In this document: positions 1-7,424 of the stretch, in pieces | Layout of the letters: each line of letters opens with the position of its first letter | How positions within the stretch are numbered: the stretch's first letter is position 1 | Source of the DNA: Gemmatimonadota bacterium | GTDB taxonomy: Bacteria > Gemmatimonadota > Gemmatimonadetes > Longimicrobiales > Gaopeijiaceae | Reading direction: 5' to 3' | Assembly (NCBI GenBank): GCA_021295835.1 | Contig: JAGWBP010000043.1 | Span: forward strand, 1-18,530 | DNA length: 18,530 nt | The notes under the pieces: generated by a model | What the model was told of the DNA's origin: nothing | Seen by the model: only the letters and a program-made list of their open reading frames with translations | Database searches by the model: none | Made by a program: the position numbers and the translations under genes

Positions 1-2
1 TC

Positions 3-47
3 CACCTCGGCGGCCTCGACCTCTACCCCGATGGCCTGCCCGCATGA
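3..47 (+). CDS. Possible C-terminal tail of an upstream gene (partial)
   Basis: One forward frame is open from the window edge and ends HLGGLDLYPDGLPA followed by TGA at 45-47. The codons are G/C-ending, like the real genes here. The fragment is too short for family assignment. A second forward frame stays open further (to about 190) but reads as an arginine/proline-rich shadow. That this is a genuine gene end is inference only. Confidence 0.25.
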   Translation, partial: HLGGLDLYPDGLPA

Positions 48-215
48 CCTGCTACCCACCAGAAATGGGGAAGAACCTTGAAAATTTGAGATTACAATCA
101 GCAAGTCGATGCGAGCGGTTCGGCGCAGCGGTCCAGTATGGATTCAGCGCCGCCCCAAGTCCGTGGGTGTGTCTGCGGGCTGTCCAGCAACCATGAACGA
201 GAGGCTACGAGAGAT

Positions 216-968
216 ATGCACCGCACCAGGTCGTCCATTCGTCCCGCATTCCCGTTGGTAGCAGTCGCGCTTGCAGTAGGCACCTCCACTCCCGCAGCCG
301 CGCAGTCGGTCTCCCTCGGGGCCGATGTCGTGAGCCGCTACATCTGGCGAGGCCTGGACTTCGGCGAGTCGGCGTCTTTCCAGCCCGGCCTAACCGTCTC
401 CCTGGACAAGCTCGAGTTCGGCGCGTGGGGGTCGTACTCGATCAGCGCGTCGGGAGCCGCCGCCAACGAGAACGACCTGTGGGCCAGCTTCACCCATTCG
501 TTCGAGTCGGGCGCAAGCCTGTCGCTCGGCGTGACCGACCACTACTTCCCGAACCTCCTCGTGACGGACGACGGGGGCGAAGAGTACGCGCTGGATTTCC
601 GGGACGGCGATGCCCACACCCTGGAGATCTGGGCGTCGCTGGCGGGGCCGGAGTCTCTGCCCCTGTCGATCTACGCCGGTCGCCTGCTTGACGACGACGG
701 GTCCCTCTACGCGGAGGTCGGCGCACCGCTGATCGAGGCCGAGGGGGTTGAGCTGGCGGCGCACCTGGGGTATGTGGGCGGCGAGAGCGCCTTCTACGTA
801 ACGGAGGGTGCCGGTGTCGTCAACGTCGGAGTCACCGCCAGCACCGAGCTCGCGATCACCGAGTCCTTCGCCCCTCCGGTCAGCGTCTCGTACGTGGTGA
901 ATCCGTCTAAGGCGGAGAGTCGTGGGAGTCGTGCGTACCTGTTCTTCGGACTGAGCATCTCGCCGTAG
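216..968 (+). CDS. Outer-membrane beta-barrel protein, TorF/Gcw_chp-like (putative porin)
   Basis: This encodes about 250 residues. The frame is open from 138, but ATG at 216 is preferred because it directly precedes a Sec signal peptide: basic MHRTR start, hydrophobic FPLVAVALAVG core, and cleavage after TPAAA before QSVSLG. An alternative start at 138 would add 26 residues that are not signal-like. The mature part begins with SLGADVVSRYIWRGLDFGES, which resembles the opening strand of TorF-family putative porins (TIGR02001-like). Alternating hydrophobic strands follow, and the protein ends YLFFGLSISP, as expected of a barrel. The likely location is the outer membrane; no substrate can be read. 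A purine-rich GAGAG lies just upstream of the ATG. The gene converges with the HAD gene, with an AT-rich palindrome 4 nt past its stop. The barrel call is fairly secure; the exact family is less so. Confidence 0.7.
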   Translation: MHRTRSSIRPAFPLVAVALAVGTSTPAAAQSVSLGADVVSRYIWRGLDFGESASFQPGLTVSLDKLEFGAWGSYSISASGAAANENDLWASFTHSFESGASLSLGVTDHYFPNLLVTDDGGEEYALDFRDGDAHTLEIWASLAGPESLPLSIYAGRLLDDDGSLYAEVGAPLIEAEGVELAAHLGYVGGESAFYVTEGAGVVNVGVTASTELAITESFAPPVSVSYVVNPSKAESRGSRAYLFFGLSISP

Positions 969-972
969 TACA

Positions 973-1004
973 CTGTGATTTACATTTTGTAAACTACAGT
1001 TTAC
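973..1004. repeat. AT-rich 27-bp palindrome, copy A (mirrored by copy B at 15308-15339)
   Basis: Positions 973-999 form an imperfect palindrome, with left arm CTGTGATTTACAT, one central base and right arm TTGTAAACTACAG; 10 of 13 positions pair. A second palindrome, GTAAACT-AC-AGTTTAC at 989-1004, overlaps it. The 25 bases at 980-1004 match the reverse complement of 15308-15332 at 23 positions. The site fills the gap between two convergent genes. A bidirectional terminator, a regulator or recombinase site, or a small mobile palindrome are all possible. It contrasts sharply with the surrounding GC-rich DNA. Confidence 0.7.
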
Positions 1005-1019
1005 TTTAGTACATGTAGG

Positions 1020-1715
1020 TTAGCGGGCCAGCAGCTCGGCCACGCTCGCCATGTCGGGCACGGTGGCGGTGGGGTGTGCATTGGCGGCCGGCGTCGCGCC
1101 GCTCCCCCGCCCCCGGGTCGGGCGGTTCACGTGCACGGTGGCGTACCCCAGCTCGGAGGCGGGTGCGATGTCGTGGAAGAGGCTTTGCGCAACGTGCAGA
1201 GTGCGTTCGCGCGGCACTCCCGAGCGGCGCTCCATCTCGGCGAAGTGGCCGGGGGCGGGCTTGTAGCTCCCGACCTGGGAGGCGGTTACGACCCAGTCGA
1301 AGTCCACGCCGAGGCACGGCAGCGTCCGTGCGAAGAGCTCGTCGTCCACATTCGAGACGATGCCCAGCCGGTACCGTCCCGACAGTCGCTCCAGGGCCTC
1401 GCGAGTATCGGCAAAGACGGGCCAGTCGCCCACCGAGTCGGCGAAGGCGGTCCTCTGTCCGGAGGTGGCCGCGGAGCCGAGCGACGCGCCCATTCGCCCG
1501 CGCGTCAGCACCAGCACCTCGCGGTAGCTGCGGTAGCGCTCGCTCTGCACCAGGTGCTCGGCGTGCGAGAAGGCCTCGAGAATGTCGGCGTCCGAAGCCT
1601 CGCAGCCAGCGGTGGTGGAACGCATCGCGTCGACGATCCCCGACTCCCAGTCCACCAGTGTGCCGTAGCAGTCGAAGGTCAGCAGCTCGAAGCGCGAGGG
1701 ATCGAGTAGCTGCAC
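1020..1715 (-). CDS. HAD-superfamily hydrolase, haloacid dehalogenase type II-like
   Basis: This encodes about 231 residues from a GTG start at 1715; an in-frame TTG lies one codon upstream at 1718. The much longer open frame upstream runs through the DinB gene and is a shadow. HAD motif I is FDCYGTLVDW, with nucleophile D15. Motif II is IVSNVDDELF. The motif III lysine is in SYKPAPGHF. The final motif LHVAQSLFHDIAPASELG is the form usual in the dehalogenase type II branch. The residues specific to true L-2-haloacid dehalogenases are not fully matched, so phosphatase activity on a small metabolite is equally likely. It follows the DinB-family gene on the same strand after 20 bp, suggesting one transcript. 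The C-terminus is alanine-rich and ends VAELLAR. Confidence 0.82.
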   Translation of the reverse strand: MQLLDPSRFELLTFDCYGTLVDWESGIVDAMRSTTAGCEASDADILEAFSHAEHLVQSERYRSYREVLVLTRGRMGASLGSAATSGQRTAFADSVGDWPVFADTREALERLSGRYRLGIVSNVDDELFARTLPCLGVDFDWVVTASQVGSYKPAPGHFAEMERRSGVPRERTLHVAQSLFHDIAPASELGYATVHVNRPTRGRGSGATPAANAHPTATVPDMASVAELLAR

Positions 1716-1735
1716 CAAGGCTCTCGCGCCGCCGC

Positions 1736-2245
1736 CTACATCTCCGGGAAGTCGGCTGTTGGCCCCATCGTCTGCGGAACCGGCACGTCGAGGAGGCGCA
1801 GGTAGACGCCCAACTGGGCCCGGTGGTGAATCAGGTGGTCCAGGATGAAGCTGCGCATGACCGCCCCCTTGGGGAGGGTGAAACGGAGCTCGCCCGCCAC
1901 CAGCAGGCTCCACGGCTCCAGGAAGGTCTCGTCCGAGGTGGCCTCGACTGCGCTGCGGGCCTCGGCCGCAGCCTGGTCAAGTGCCGCCAGCAGGTCGGCG
2001 GTGGTCTTCGGGGGCGCCACGGGCGTCATGGGTTCCCCGCCGACGGGTGCAAGGTCGAGCTCGGATGCGTTCAGCGTGCCCGCAGTCCAGGTGGGAATGT
2101 TGGCGATGTGGGCTGCGAGCTCGCCCAGCGTCCAGGAGCGGTCGTGGGGTCGCCAGTCGAGGCTGTCGTCGGGAAGGGCCGCGATCAGCGGGCGCGTGCC
2201 CTCCAGGATGTGGCCGAGCTGGGCCAGGATGGATGCGGAAGTCAT
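1736..2245 (-). CDS. DinB-family (DinB/YfiT-like) putative metal-dependent protein
   Basis: This encodes 169 residues from ATG at 2245. GGAG lies 10 nt upstream, which makes this start better than the ATG at 2377 inside debris. The fold is a predicted four-helix bundle. The metal-binding histidine pattern of the family is visible: H46 in ELAAHIANI, then H137 and H141 in ILDHLIHHRAQL. The family-typical tail VPVPQTMGPTADFPEM follows. Members bind a divalent metal; some are thiol-dependent transferases, but the substrate cannot be told here. The name refers to a damage-inducible Bacillus gene and does not mean DNA polymerase IV. It is probably co-transcribed with the HAD gene downstream. The decayed toxin-antitoxin module begins just behind its start on the opposite strand. 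Confidence 0.85.
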   Translation of the reverse strand: MTSASILAQLGHILEGTRPLIAALPDDSLDWRPHDRSWTLGELAAHIANIPTWTAGTLNASELDLAPVGGEPMTPVAPPKTTADLLAALDQAAAEARSAVEATSDETFLEPWSLLVAGELRFTLPKGAVMRSFILDHLIHHRAQLGVYLRLLDVPVPQTMGPTADFPEM

Positions 2246-2302
2246 GGTTACGAATCTCCAGGAGTGCGGAGGATCGACGTGGTTGGATGGATGGTCCTCG
2301 CC

Positions 2303-2408
2303 ATGCCTCGGAAGCAACTCGTTCAGGCCCGAATCGACAAGACCGTTCGCTCCTCTGGTGCCCAACGAAGAGACCATCGAGGCGATGAGGGAGGCCGGAC
2401 CGCCTTGA
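2303..2408 (+). pseudogene. RelB/DinJ-family antitoxin remnant with internal deletion
   Basis: Two pieces of one antitoxin lie in different forward frames. From ATG at 2303 the sequence reads MPRKQLVQARIDKTV, which looks like the N-terminal strand and first helix of a RelB/DinJ ribbon-helix-helix antitoxin. The next bases, one frame over, read RPFAPLVPNEETIEAMREAG and stop at TGA 2406-2408; this is the characteristic C-terminal end of the same family. The roughly 35 residues expected between them are missing, so the simplest reading is one deletion that also shifted the frame. A PIN-domain remnant follows on the same strand, which is the usual antitoxin-toxin order. No functional product is expected. 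The call rests on family memory; no alignment was run. Confidence 0.65.
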
Positions 2409-2411
2409 TCC

Positions 2412-2744
2412 CCACGAGCTCACGCGACCTGCGGGCCACCGTGGCGCGGTCCGGGTCCGCCGCGCCGACAGCCGGAGTCGATTGGCGGACTTGCAGTGCT
2501 CGCGGATCGTCCGGTGGATACGGGAGGGGCGGGAGCGGCGGCTCCCGTGATCGTCACGCCGGACGCGTGGAGAGCACGCGCCGTGTCCCTATCGGTGACG
2601 TACGGTGTCGCGTTCCACGACGCGGCCTACCATGCCGTGGCGCTCTGCCTCTGCGGCGTGTTCGTCACGGCTGACGAACGGTATGTGCGCCGCGTCTCGG
2701 GGGCCGGAGGCATTTCGTCCCTGCGACGCTGGCGGACACCCTGA
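2412..2744 (+). pseudogene. PIN-domain (VapC-like) toxin remnant, N-terminus missing
   Basis: This forward frame runs directly after the antitoxin stop and ends at TGA 2742-2744. Its second half reads like the C-terminal half of a VapC PIN-domain RNase: GLAVLADRPVD, then RARAVSLSVTYGVAFHDAAYHAVAL, then GVFVTADERYVRRV. The acidic residues of FHDAAY and VTADERY correspond to the third and fourth metal-binding positions of the fold. The N-terminal segment with the first catalytic aspartate (VDTSVL-type) is not recognisable in any forward frame, so the gene is probably dead. Positions 2589-2744 are simultaneously read on the other strand as the last 52 codons of dnaE2. An intact gene with a divergent N-terminus cannot be fully excluded. 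Confidence 0.6.
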
Positions 2745-5700
2745 TCCCACAGCTCCGCCCGTCCCCACCCCACCCCCCACCCTCCCCAGCTCCTCCAGCC
2801 ACGCGTTCAGCGACAGCACCCGTTCGGCGATCACGTGGATCACCCCGTCCATCTTCTGCACCTTGCCGCGGCACAGCATCAGCCGTGAGGCGAGGGTGTC
2901 GCGGCGCTGGTTCTCGTACACCGAGGGGAAGACCACGAGGTTGGCCACCCCGGTCTCGTCCTCCAACGTGACAAACATCACGATTCCCTTGCCGGGGCGC
3001 TGCCTGGTCAGCACGATCCCCGCCACGACCGTCCGGTCCCCGTCGGCCAGGTCGTCGAGCGCCGCCGCTGGCAGCACGCCGCGCTCGTCCAGGCGACCTC
3101 GCAGCAGCGCGACGGGGTGGTGCTTGAGGGACAGACCCGTCGTGCGGTAGTCGGCCGCCACCTGTTCGCCCGCGGACATCTCGGGGAGCAGCGGCTCCAA
3201 GCGGGTGCGCCCATCCACCCCCGCCGCCTCGAAGAGCGGGAGCGGTCCGGTGTCGTGCAGCGCACGCACCGCCCACGTGGCCTGACGGCGGTCCAGCCCC
3301 ATCGAGCCGAAGGCGTCGCCCCCGGCCAGGCGCGCAAGAACGGCCGTGGATAGCCCGGTCCGCAACTGGAGGTCGAGGGGCGAGCGGTATGCATCCGCCA
3401 CCCGGTCGCCGCGCCCCTCCACCACCCGCTCCGCGTCCTCCTCCCCGAGTCCGCGAACGAGCCGCAGGCCCAGCCGCAGGGCGAAGGGACCCTCCCCCTC
3501 CCCCTCCCCCTCCCCCTCCAGCGTGCAGTCCCACTCCGAGAAGTTCACATCCGCCGGCCGCACCTCCACCCCGTGGTCGCGCAGGTCGCGCACGATCTGG
3601 GCGGGTGCGTAGAAGCCCATCGGCTGACTGTTGATCAGCGCGCAGGCGAAGACTGCCGGGTGGTGGCACTTGAGCCACGACGAGACGTAGGCCAGGTGCG
3701 CGAAGCTCGCCGCGTGGCTCTCGGGAAAGCCGTACTCGCCGAACCCCCTAATCTGGCGGAAGCAGCGCTCGGCGAAGTCCGCCGTGTAGCCGCGCGCCGT
3801 CATGCCGGCTATGAACTTGTCCCGGAAGCGGTGGATGGTGCCCGGATTGCGGAAGCTGGCCATGGCGCGGCGCAGTTGGTCGGCCTCGGCGGGCGTGAAG
3901 CCCGCGGCGACGATCGCGATCCGCATGACCTGCTCCTGGAAGAGCGGCACTCCCAAGGTCTTCTGTAGCACCTCGCGGAGCTCCGGCGACGGGTACTCGA
4001 CCGGTTCGCGCCCCTGCCGACGGCGCAGATACGGGTGCACCATGTCACCCTGGATCGGCCCCGGACGCACGATCGCCACCTCGATCACCAGGTCGTAGAA
4101 GGTGGCGGGCTTCAGCCTCGGCAGCATCGCCATCTGGGCGCGGCTCTCGATCTGGAAGACGCCCACCGTGTCGCCGCGCTGGATCATCTCGTAGGTGGCG
4201 GGGTCCTCGTGCGGCACGCTCTCCAGGGTGCAGCGGACCCCGCAGTTCTCCTCGAGGAGACCGAAGGCCTTGCGGATGCACGTGAGCATTCCCAGCCCCA
4301 GCACGTCGACCTTGATCAGCCCGAGCACCTCGAGGTCGTCCTTGTTCCACTCGATCACGGTCCGGTCCTCCATCGCCGCGTTCTCGATGGGGACGATCTC
4401 GCAGAGCGGCCCGCGCGAGATGACGAAGCCGCCGGTGTGCTGCGAAAGATGGCGCGGGAAGCCGTACAGCTCGCGGGCCAGCTTCAGCGTCAGCGCCAGC
4501 CTCCGGTCGCGGGGGTCGAACCCCTCCTCGCGGGCGCGCTCCTCGTCCACCGGACGGGACCGCCACGAAGACATCGAGAGCAGCCTTCCGATCACGTCCT
4601 CGCTCAGCCCCATCGCCTTGCCCACGTCGCGCAGCGCGCTCCGGGTGCGGTAGCTGATGACGGTCGCGGTCAGCCCGGCCCGGTCGCGCCCGTACTTGCC
4701 GTAGATGTACTGGATCACCTCTTCGCGGCGCTCGTGCTCGAAGTCGACGTCGATGTCGGGAACCTCGTCACGCTCGGCGGAGATGAAGCGCTCGAAGAGC
4801 AGGTCGATCTGCGCGGGATCGACCGATGTGACGCCCAGGCAGTAGCAGACGGCGGAGTTGGCCGCCGAGCCCCGCCCCTGGCAGAGGATCCCCCACTGGC
4901 GTGCCTGGCGCACGATGTCCTCGACGGTCAGGAAGTAGGGCTCGTACTCCAGTTGGGCGATGAGCGCCAGCTCGTGCTCGATCGCCGCGCGCACCTTGGC
5001 CGGGACGCCGTCGGGGTAGCGTTCGGCCGCGCCCGCCCAGGCGAGCGCCGCGAGCGTCTCGCGGGGGGAGCGTCCGTCGGGGGCGACTTCGTCGGGGTAC
5101 TCGTAGCGGAGCTCGGCGAGGGAGAAGCGGCATTGGTCGGCGATCCCGACGGCGGTGGCGAGCGCGCCCGGGTGGTCGCGGAAGAGGCGGGCGACCTCGG
5201 CGGGGGGCTTGAGGTGGCGTTCGGCGTTGGCGGCCAGACGCCAGCCGGCGCTGTCGATGGTGCAGCGCTCGCGGATGCACGTCAGCACGTCGTGGAGACG
5301 TCGCCGCGAGGGGTCGTGCTGATGGACGTCGCCGGTGGCGACAAGGTGGATGCCGTGCGATTCGGCCAGCCGGGCAAGGGCGGCCAGACGGTGGTCGTCG
5401 TTGCCTTGGTGGTAGTGGGTGGCGGCGAGGTGGAGGGGGGCGTCGAGGTGGTCGCGGTACCAGGCGAGGTGGTCGGCGAAGTCGTCGCCGGGGGAGACCG
5501 GGGGAATCGCGACGAAGATGTGGTCGTCAGGGTCTGCCGCCCCAGCCACGTCCTCCCGGCCGAGATGACACTCGCCCTTGGGCGCGCGCCGGCGTCCGGT
5601 GGTGATGAGGCGGGAGAGCGCGCCGTAGCCGCGCCGGGTGACGGGGAGGCAGAGAAGGCCGGGGCCGTCGATCAGGTCGAGCCGCGCGCCGGGAATGAAG

Positions 5701-5975
5701 TGCACTCCGGTCCGGAGCGCGGCCTCGTGGGCGCGCACCACGCCCGCCAAGGTGTTGCGGTCGGTGAGCGCGAGGGCGCGGTAGCCGAGCTCCGCAGCCC
5801 GCTCGACCATCTCCTCGGGGTGGGAGGCACCCCGCAGAAAGGAGAAGTTGCTGGTGACCTGGAGCTCGGCGTGGGGGGGCGGGGAGAGCGACGGCCGGGC
5901 ACGGACCCGTGTCCGGCACGCGACCGGGGGCGGCGCGAGGGCGGCGCGGGTGGTGGTGGGGCCGGCGGAGGACAT
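2589..5975 (-). CDS. dnaE2: Error-prone DNA polymerase DnaE2 (C-family, translesion synthesis)
   Basis: This encodes 1128 residues. An N-terminal PHP domain starts near residue 37 with ELQVTSNFSFLRGASHPEE and LTDRNTLAGVVRAH. The polymerase palm has PDIDVDF at 406-412 (D407 and D409) and the third carboxylate, D557, in LIKVDVLGLG. GRGSAANSAVCYCLG, the DnaE2-type AIVRPGPIQGDMVHPYLRRRQG, SQHTGGFVISRGP and the GFPESHAASFAHLAYVSSWLK region follow, then a C-terminal OB domain (RTVVAGIVLTRQRPGKGIVMFVTLEDE). In the known pathway DnaE2 works with ImuA and ImuB and is loaded on the clamp by ImuB; both are encoded at 15.4-18.1 kb on the same strand. Oddities are an (EG)5 stretch near residue 820 and about 52 C-terminal residues that are antisense to a PIN-toxin remnant. 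The start ATG 5975 lies close behind a candidate promoter, with no clear ribosome site. Confidence 0.95.
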   Translation of the reverse strand: MSSAGPTTTRAALAPPPVACRTRVRARPSLSPPPHAELQVTSNFSFLRGASHPEEMVERAAELGYRALALTDRNTLAGVVRAHEAALRTGVHFIPGARLDLIDGPGLLCLPVTRRGYGALSRLITTGRRRAPKGECHLGREDVAGAADPDDHIFVAIPPVSPGDDFADHLAWYRDHLDAPLHLAATHYHQGNDDHRLAALARLAESHGIHLVATGDVHQHDPSRRRLHDVLTCIRERCTIDSAGWRLAANAERHLKPPAEVARLFRDHPGALATAVGIADQCRFSLAELRYEYPDEVAPDGRSPRETLAALAWAGAAERYPDGVPAKVRAAIEHELALIAQLEYEPYFLTVEDIVRQARQWGILCQGRGSAANSAVCYCLGVTSVDPAQIDLLFERFISAERDEVPDIDVDFEHERREEVIQYIYGKYGRDRAGLTATVISYRTRSALRDVGKAMGLSEDVIGRLLSMSSWRSRPVDEERAREEGFDPRDRRLALTLKLARELYGFPRHLSQHTGGFVISRGPLCEIVPIENAAMEDRTVIEWNKDDLEVLGLIKVDVLGLGMLTCIRKAFGLLEENCGVRCTLESVPHEDPATYEMIQRGDTVGVFQIESRAQMAMLPRLKPATFYDLVIEVAIVRPGPIQGDMVHPYLRRRQGREPVEYPSPELREVLQKTLGVPLFQEQVMRIAIVAAGFTPAEADQLRRAMASFRNPGTIHRFRDKFIAGMTARGYTADFAERCFRQIRGFGEYGFPESHAASFAHLAYVSSWLKCHHPAVFACALINSQPMGFYAPAQIVRDLRDHGVEVRPADVNFSEWDCTLEGEGEGEGEGPFALRLGLRLVRGLGEEDAERVVEGRGDRVADAYRSPLDLQLRTGLSTAVLARLAGGDAFGSMGLDRRQATWAVRALHDTGPLPLFEAAGVDGRTRLEPLLPEMSAGEQVAADYRTTGLSLKHHPVALLRGRLDERGVLPAAALDDLADGDRTVVAGIVLTRQRPGKGIVMFVTLEDETGVANLVVFPSVYENQRRDTLASRLMLCRGKVQKMDGVIHVIAERVLSLNAWLEELGRVGGGVGTGGAVGSGCPPASQGRNASGPRDAAHIPFVSRDEHAAEAERHGMVGRVVERDTVRHR
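3490..3519. repeat. In-frame hexanucleotide microsatellite (CCCTCC x5) within dnaE2
   Basis: Five perfect CCCTCC units occur in a row, with T at 3493, 3499, 3505, 3511 and 3517. On the coding strand they read as alternating Glu-Gly codons between a conserved segment (NFSEWDCTLEG) and PFALRLGLRL. The 6-bp unit means copy-number change would not shift the frame. The G-rich coding strand also fits a G-quadruplex pattern of several GGAGGG runs. Confidence 0.9.
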
Positions 5976-5984
5976 GGCCCCTGA

Positions 5985-6013
5985 AAGCTAACCGAATATT
6001 TACCGAACTATAA
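5985..6013 (-). promoter_or_regulatory. Candidate dnaE2 promoter with TTCGGT direct-repeat operator
   Basis: Read on the minus strand: TTATAG (6013-6008), a 17-bp spacer TTCGGTAAATATTCGGT (6007-5991), TAGCTT (5990-5985), then 9 nt to the dnaE2 ATG. The -35 and -10 matches are weak taken alone. The layout is supported by the imuA promoter, which has the same spacing and a related motif in the same place. The direct repeat can also be read as GTTC-N7-ATTC (6008-5994), close to the alphaproteobacterial LexA box GTTC-N7-GTTC. Damage-inducible control is inferred. Confidence 0.55.
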
Positions 6014-6155
6014 GAGCGCGGACATGCAGTGGGTCGACTTGATTCCGAGGCCCATAGAGCGACGGCGGGCGCTCGCCTCCTTCGGTCCCAGACGGCCATC
6101 GGGCTGCGGGCGACCCGGCTTGCCCCGGATCTCACCCCCTCTCCACATTCCCACC

Positions 6156-6191
6156 ATGCGAAAAATCAGTTGGCGGAGGGCCGCGCAGTGA
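6156..6191 (+). other. Possible 11-codon leader ORF coupled to the methyltransferase start
   Basis: ATG at 6156 opens a short frame (MRKISWRRAAQ) that ends at TGA 6189-6191. This overlaps the methyltransferase GTG (6188-6190) in a GTGA arrangement. The methyltransferase ribosome site GGAGGG (6175-6180) lies inside it. Such overlap can couple translation, but nothing shows that this ATG is used. Confidence 0.25.
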
Positions 6192-7387
6192 TACGCTCGC
6201 AGGGTGCCGGGGTCCCGGATCCGGCCAAGTACCGGCACCTGTCGGTTCCGCTGCCCGGCGAGGTCGACGAGGGGACCGACGCGGCGGTCGCGGCGCTCAA
6301 CCGCCACTTCAACCCGGACGACTTCCATGTCCTCCGAAACGGCGCCAGCCTCGACGTCTGGCTGCGCCAGGTCGACCTGGACTGCCTAGCCGACGCCGTG
6401 GAGAGGGTCCTCGGGAGCCATCCGACCGCTCTCCCCCTGCGTCGGATCGACGCGGCGGTCAGGAAGATCCACTCCTACGGGATCAACGGCGGCAAGCGCC
6501 TCTACGTCGGCTACAACCGCGAGCGCAAGGTCGTCGACCGGCTGGGCAAGGTCCGCCGACGCGGCAAGCACTACTACGCCAACGACCACGCATTCGCCAG
6601 GGAGAACGCCGCACTCCCCGGAGCCTTCGTGGACCGGGTCGTTTGCGGCGACAGCGAGGAGGTTCTGAGACAGCTCCCCGACAACAGCGTGGACCTCGTC
6701 TTCACCTCGCCTCCGTACAACTTCGGCCTGGAATACGACGGCGACGGCTCGAAGAGCGACGACGCCCGCGACTGGGAGTCCTACTTCGCCAAGCTCTTCC
6801 GCGTCTTTGACGAGTGCATCCGCGTCCTGGCATTCGGCGGCCGGATCGTCGTCAACGTGCAGCCGCTCTTTTCGGACTACATACCGAGCCATCACATCAT
6901 CTCCAACCACTTCATGCGCCGCCGGCTCATCTGGAAGGGCGAGATTCTCTGGGAGAAGCACAACTACAACTGCAAGTACACCGCCTGGGGGAGCTGGAAG
7001 AGTCCCGCCAGCCCCTACCTGAAGTACACCTGGGAGTATCTGGAGGTGTTCTGCAAGGGCGACCTCAGGAAGGCCGGGCAGTCGGCCAACGCGGACATCG
7101 ACGCCGAGTCCTTCAAGCAATGGGTCGTGGCGAAGTGGTCCGTCGCTCCCGAGCGCCGGATGACCGAATTCGGACACCCGGCAATGTTCCCCGAGGAGCT
7201 CGCCCGCCGCGTGATGCTCCTCTTCAGCTTTCGGGGCGACGTGGTGCTGGATCCCTTCGCCGGAGCGGGCACCACCTGCGTGGCCGCGCGCCGAATCGGA
7301 CGGCGCTTCCTCGGGATCGACGTCTCGGAAGAGTACTGTCGGACGGCGAGGCGGCGGCTGGCGGATCTTCAGCCGGAGTTGATCTGA
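6188..7387 (+). CDS. Beta-class site-specific DNA methyltransferase with N-terminal extension
   Basis: This encodes 399 residues. GTG at 6188 is chosen because a perfect GGAGGG lies 7 nt upstream; the ATG at 6029 has no such site and adds 53 arginine-rich residues. The catalytic motif TSPPYN (173-178) precedes the S-adenosylmethionine motif DPFAGAGTT (355-363), which is beta-group order. The SPPY form is commonest in N4-cytosine enzymes, though N6-adenine is possible. The 162 or so residues before the VVCGDSEEVLRQLPDNSVDLV block are an unrecognised basic region (RKVVDRLGKVRRRGKHYY) that might bind DNA. The target-recognition part probably lies in 200-340 (WEKHNYNCKYTAWGSW). No restriction endonuclease is visible nearby, so it may be an orphan enzyme. 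It converges with the HEPN/MNT pair, 37 bp from it. Confidence 0.87.
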   Translation: MIRSQGAGVPDPAKYRHLSVPLPGEVDEGTDAAVAALNRHFNPDDFHVLRNGASLDVWLRQVDLDCLADAVERVLGSHPTALPLRRIDAAVRKIHSYGINGGKRLYVGYNRERKVVDRLGKVRRRGKHYYANDHAFARENAALPGAFVDRVVCGDSEEVLRQLPDNSVDLVFTSPPYNFGLEYDGDGSKSDDARDWESYFAKLFRVFDECIRVLAFGGRIVVNVQPLFSDYIPSHHIISNHFMRRRLIWKGEILWEKHNYNCKYTAWGSWKSPASPYLKYTWEYLEVFCKGDLRKAGQSANADIDAESFKQWVVAKWSVAPERRMTEFGHPAMFPEELARRVMLLFSFRGDVVLDPFAGAGTTCVAARRIGRRFLGIDVSEEYCRTARRRLADLQPELI

Positions 7388-7424
7388 GGGGCACTTCCGC
7401 CATGGGCTGCTAGAGATCTACCCC

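Noticed and set aside
973..1004. BlaI/CopY-type TACA-N2-TGTA operator
   Set aside because: The spacing here is TACA-N3-TGTA, and the site is at gene 3' ends, not in a promoter; there is no BlaI/M56 pair nearby.
1076..2674. 532-codon forward open frame
   Set aside because: It is Arg/Ser/Pro-rich and antisense to the HAD and DinB genes. Only its short MPRKQLVQARIDKTV part is meaningful, as antitoxin debris.
2650..2700. VSRDEHA as the conserved SRDFH-like end of DnaE2
   Set aside because: The same bases read on the other strand as the PIN motif VTADERY, which explains the sequence better; the resemblance is probably chance.
4035..5984. 649-codon forward open frame opposite dnaE2
   Set aside because: It is antisense to the clearly conserved DnaE2 PHP and palm domains, has Val/Gly/Glu/Arg-biased composition and matches no family; it is a GC-rich shadow.
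6029..6187. Methyltransferase starting at ATG 6029
   Set aside because: The extra 53 residues are Arg/Ala-rich without a ribosome site, whereas GTG 6188 has GGAGGG at ideal spacing.
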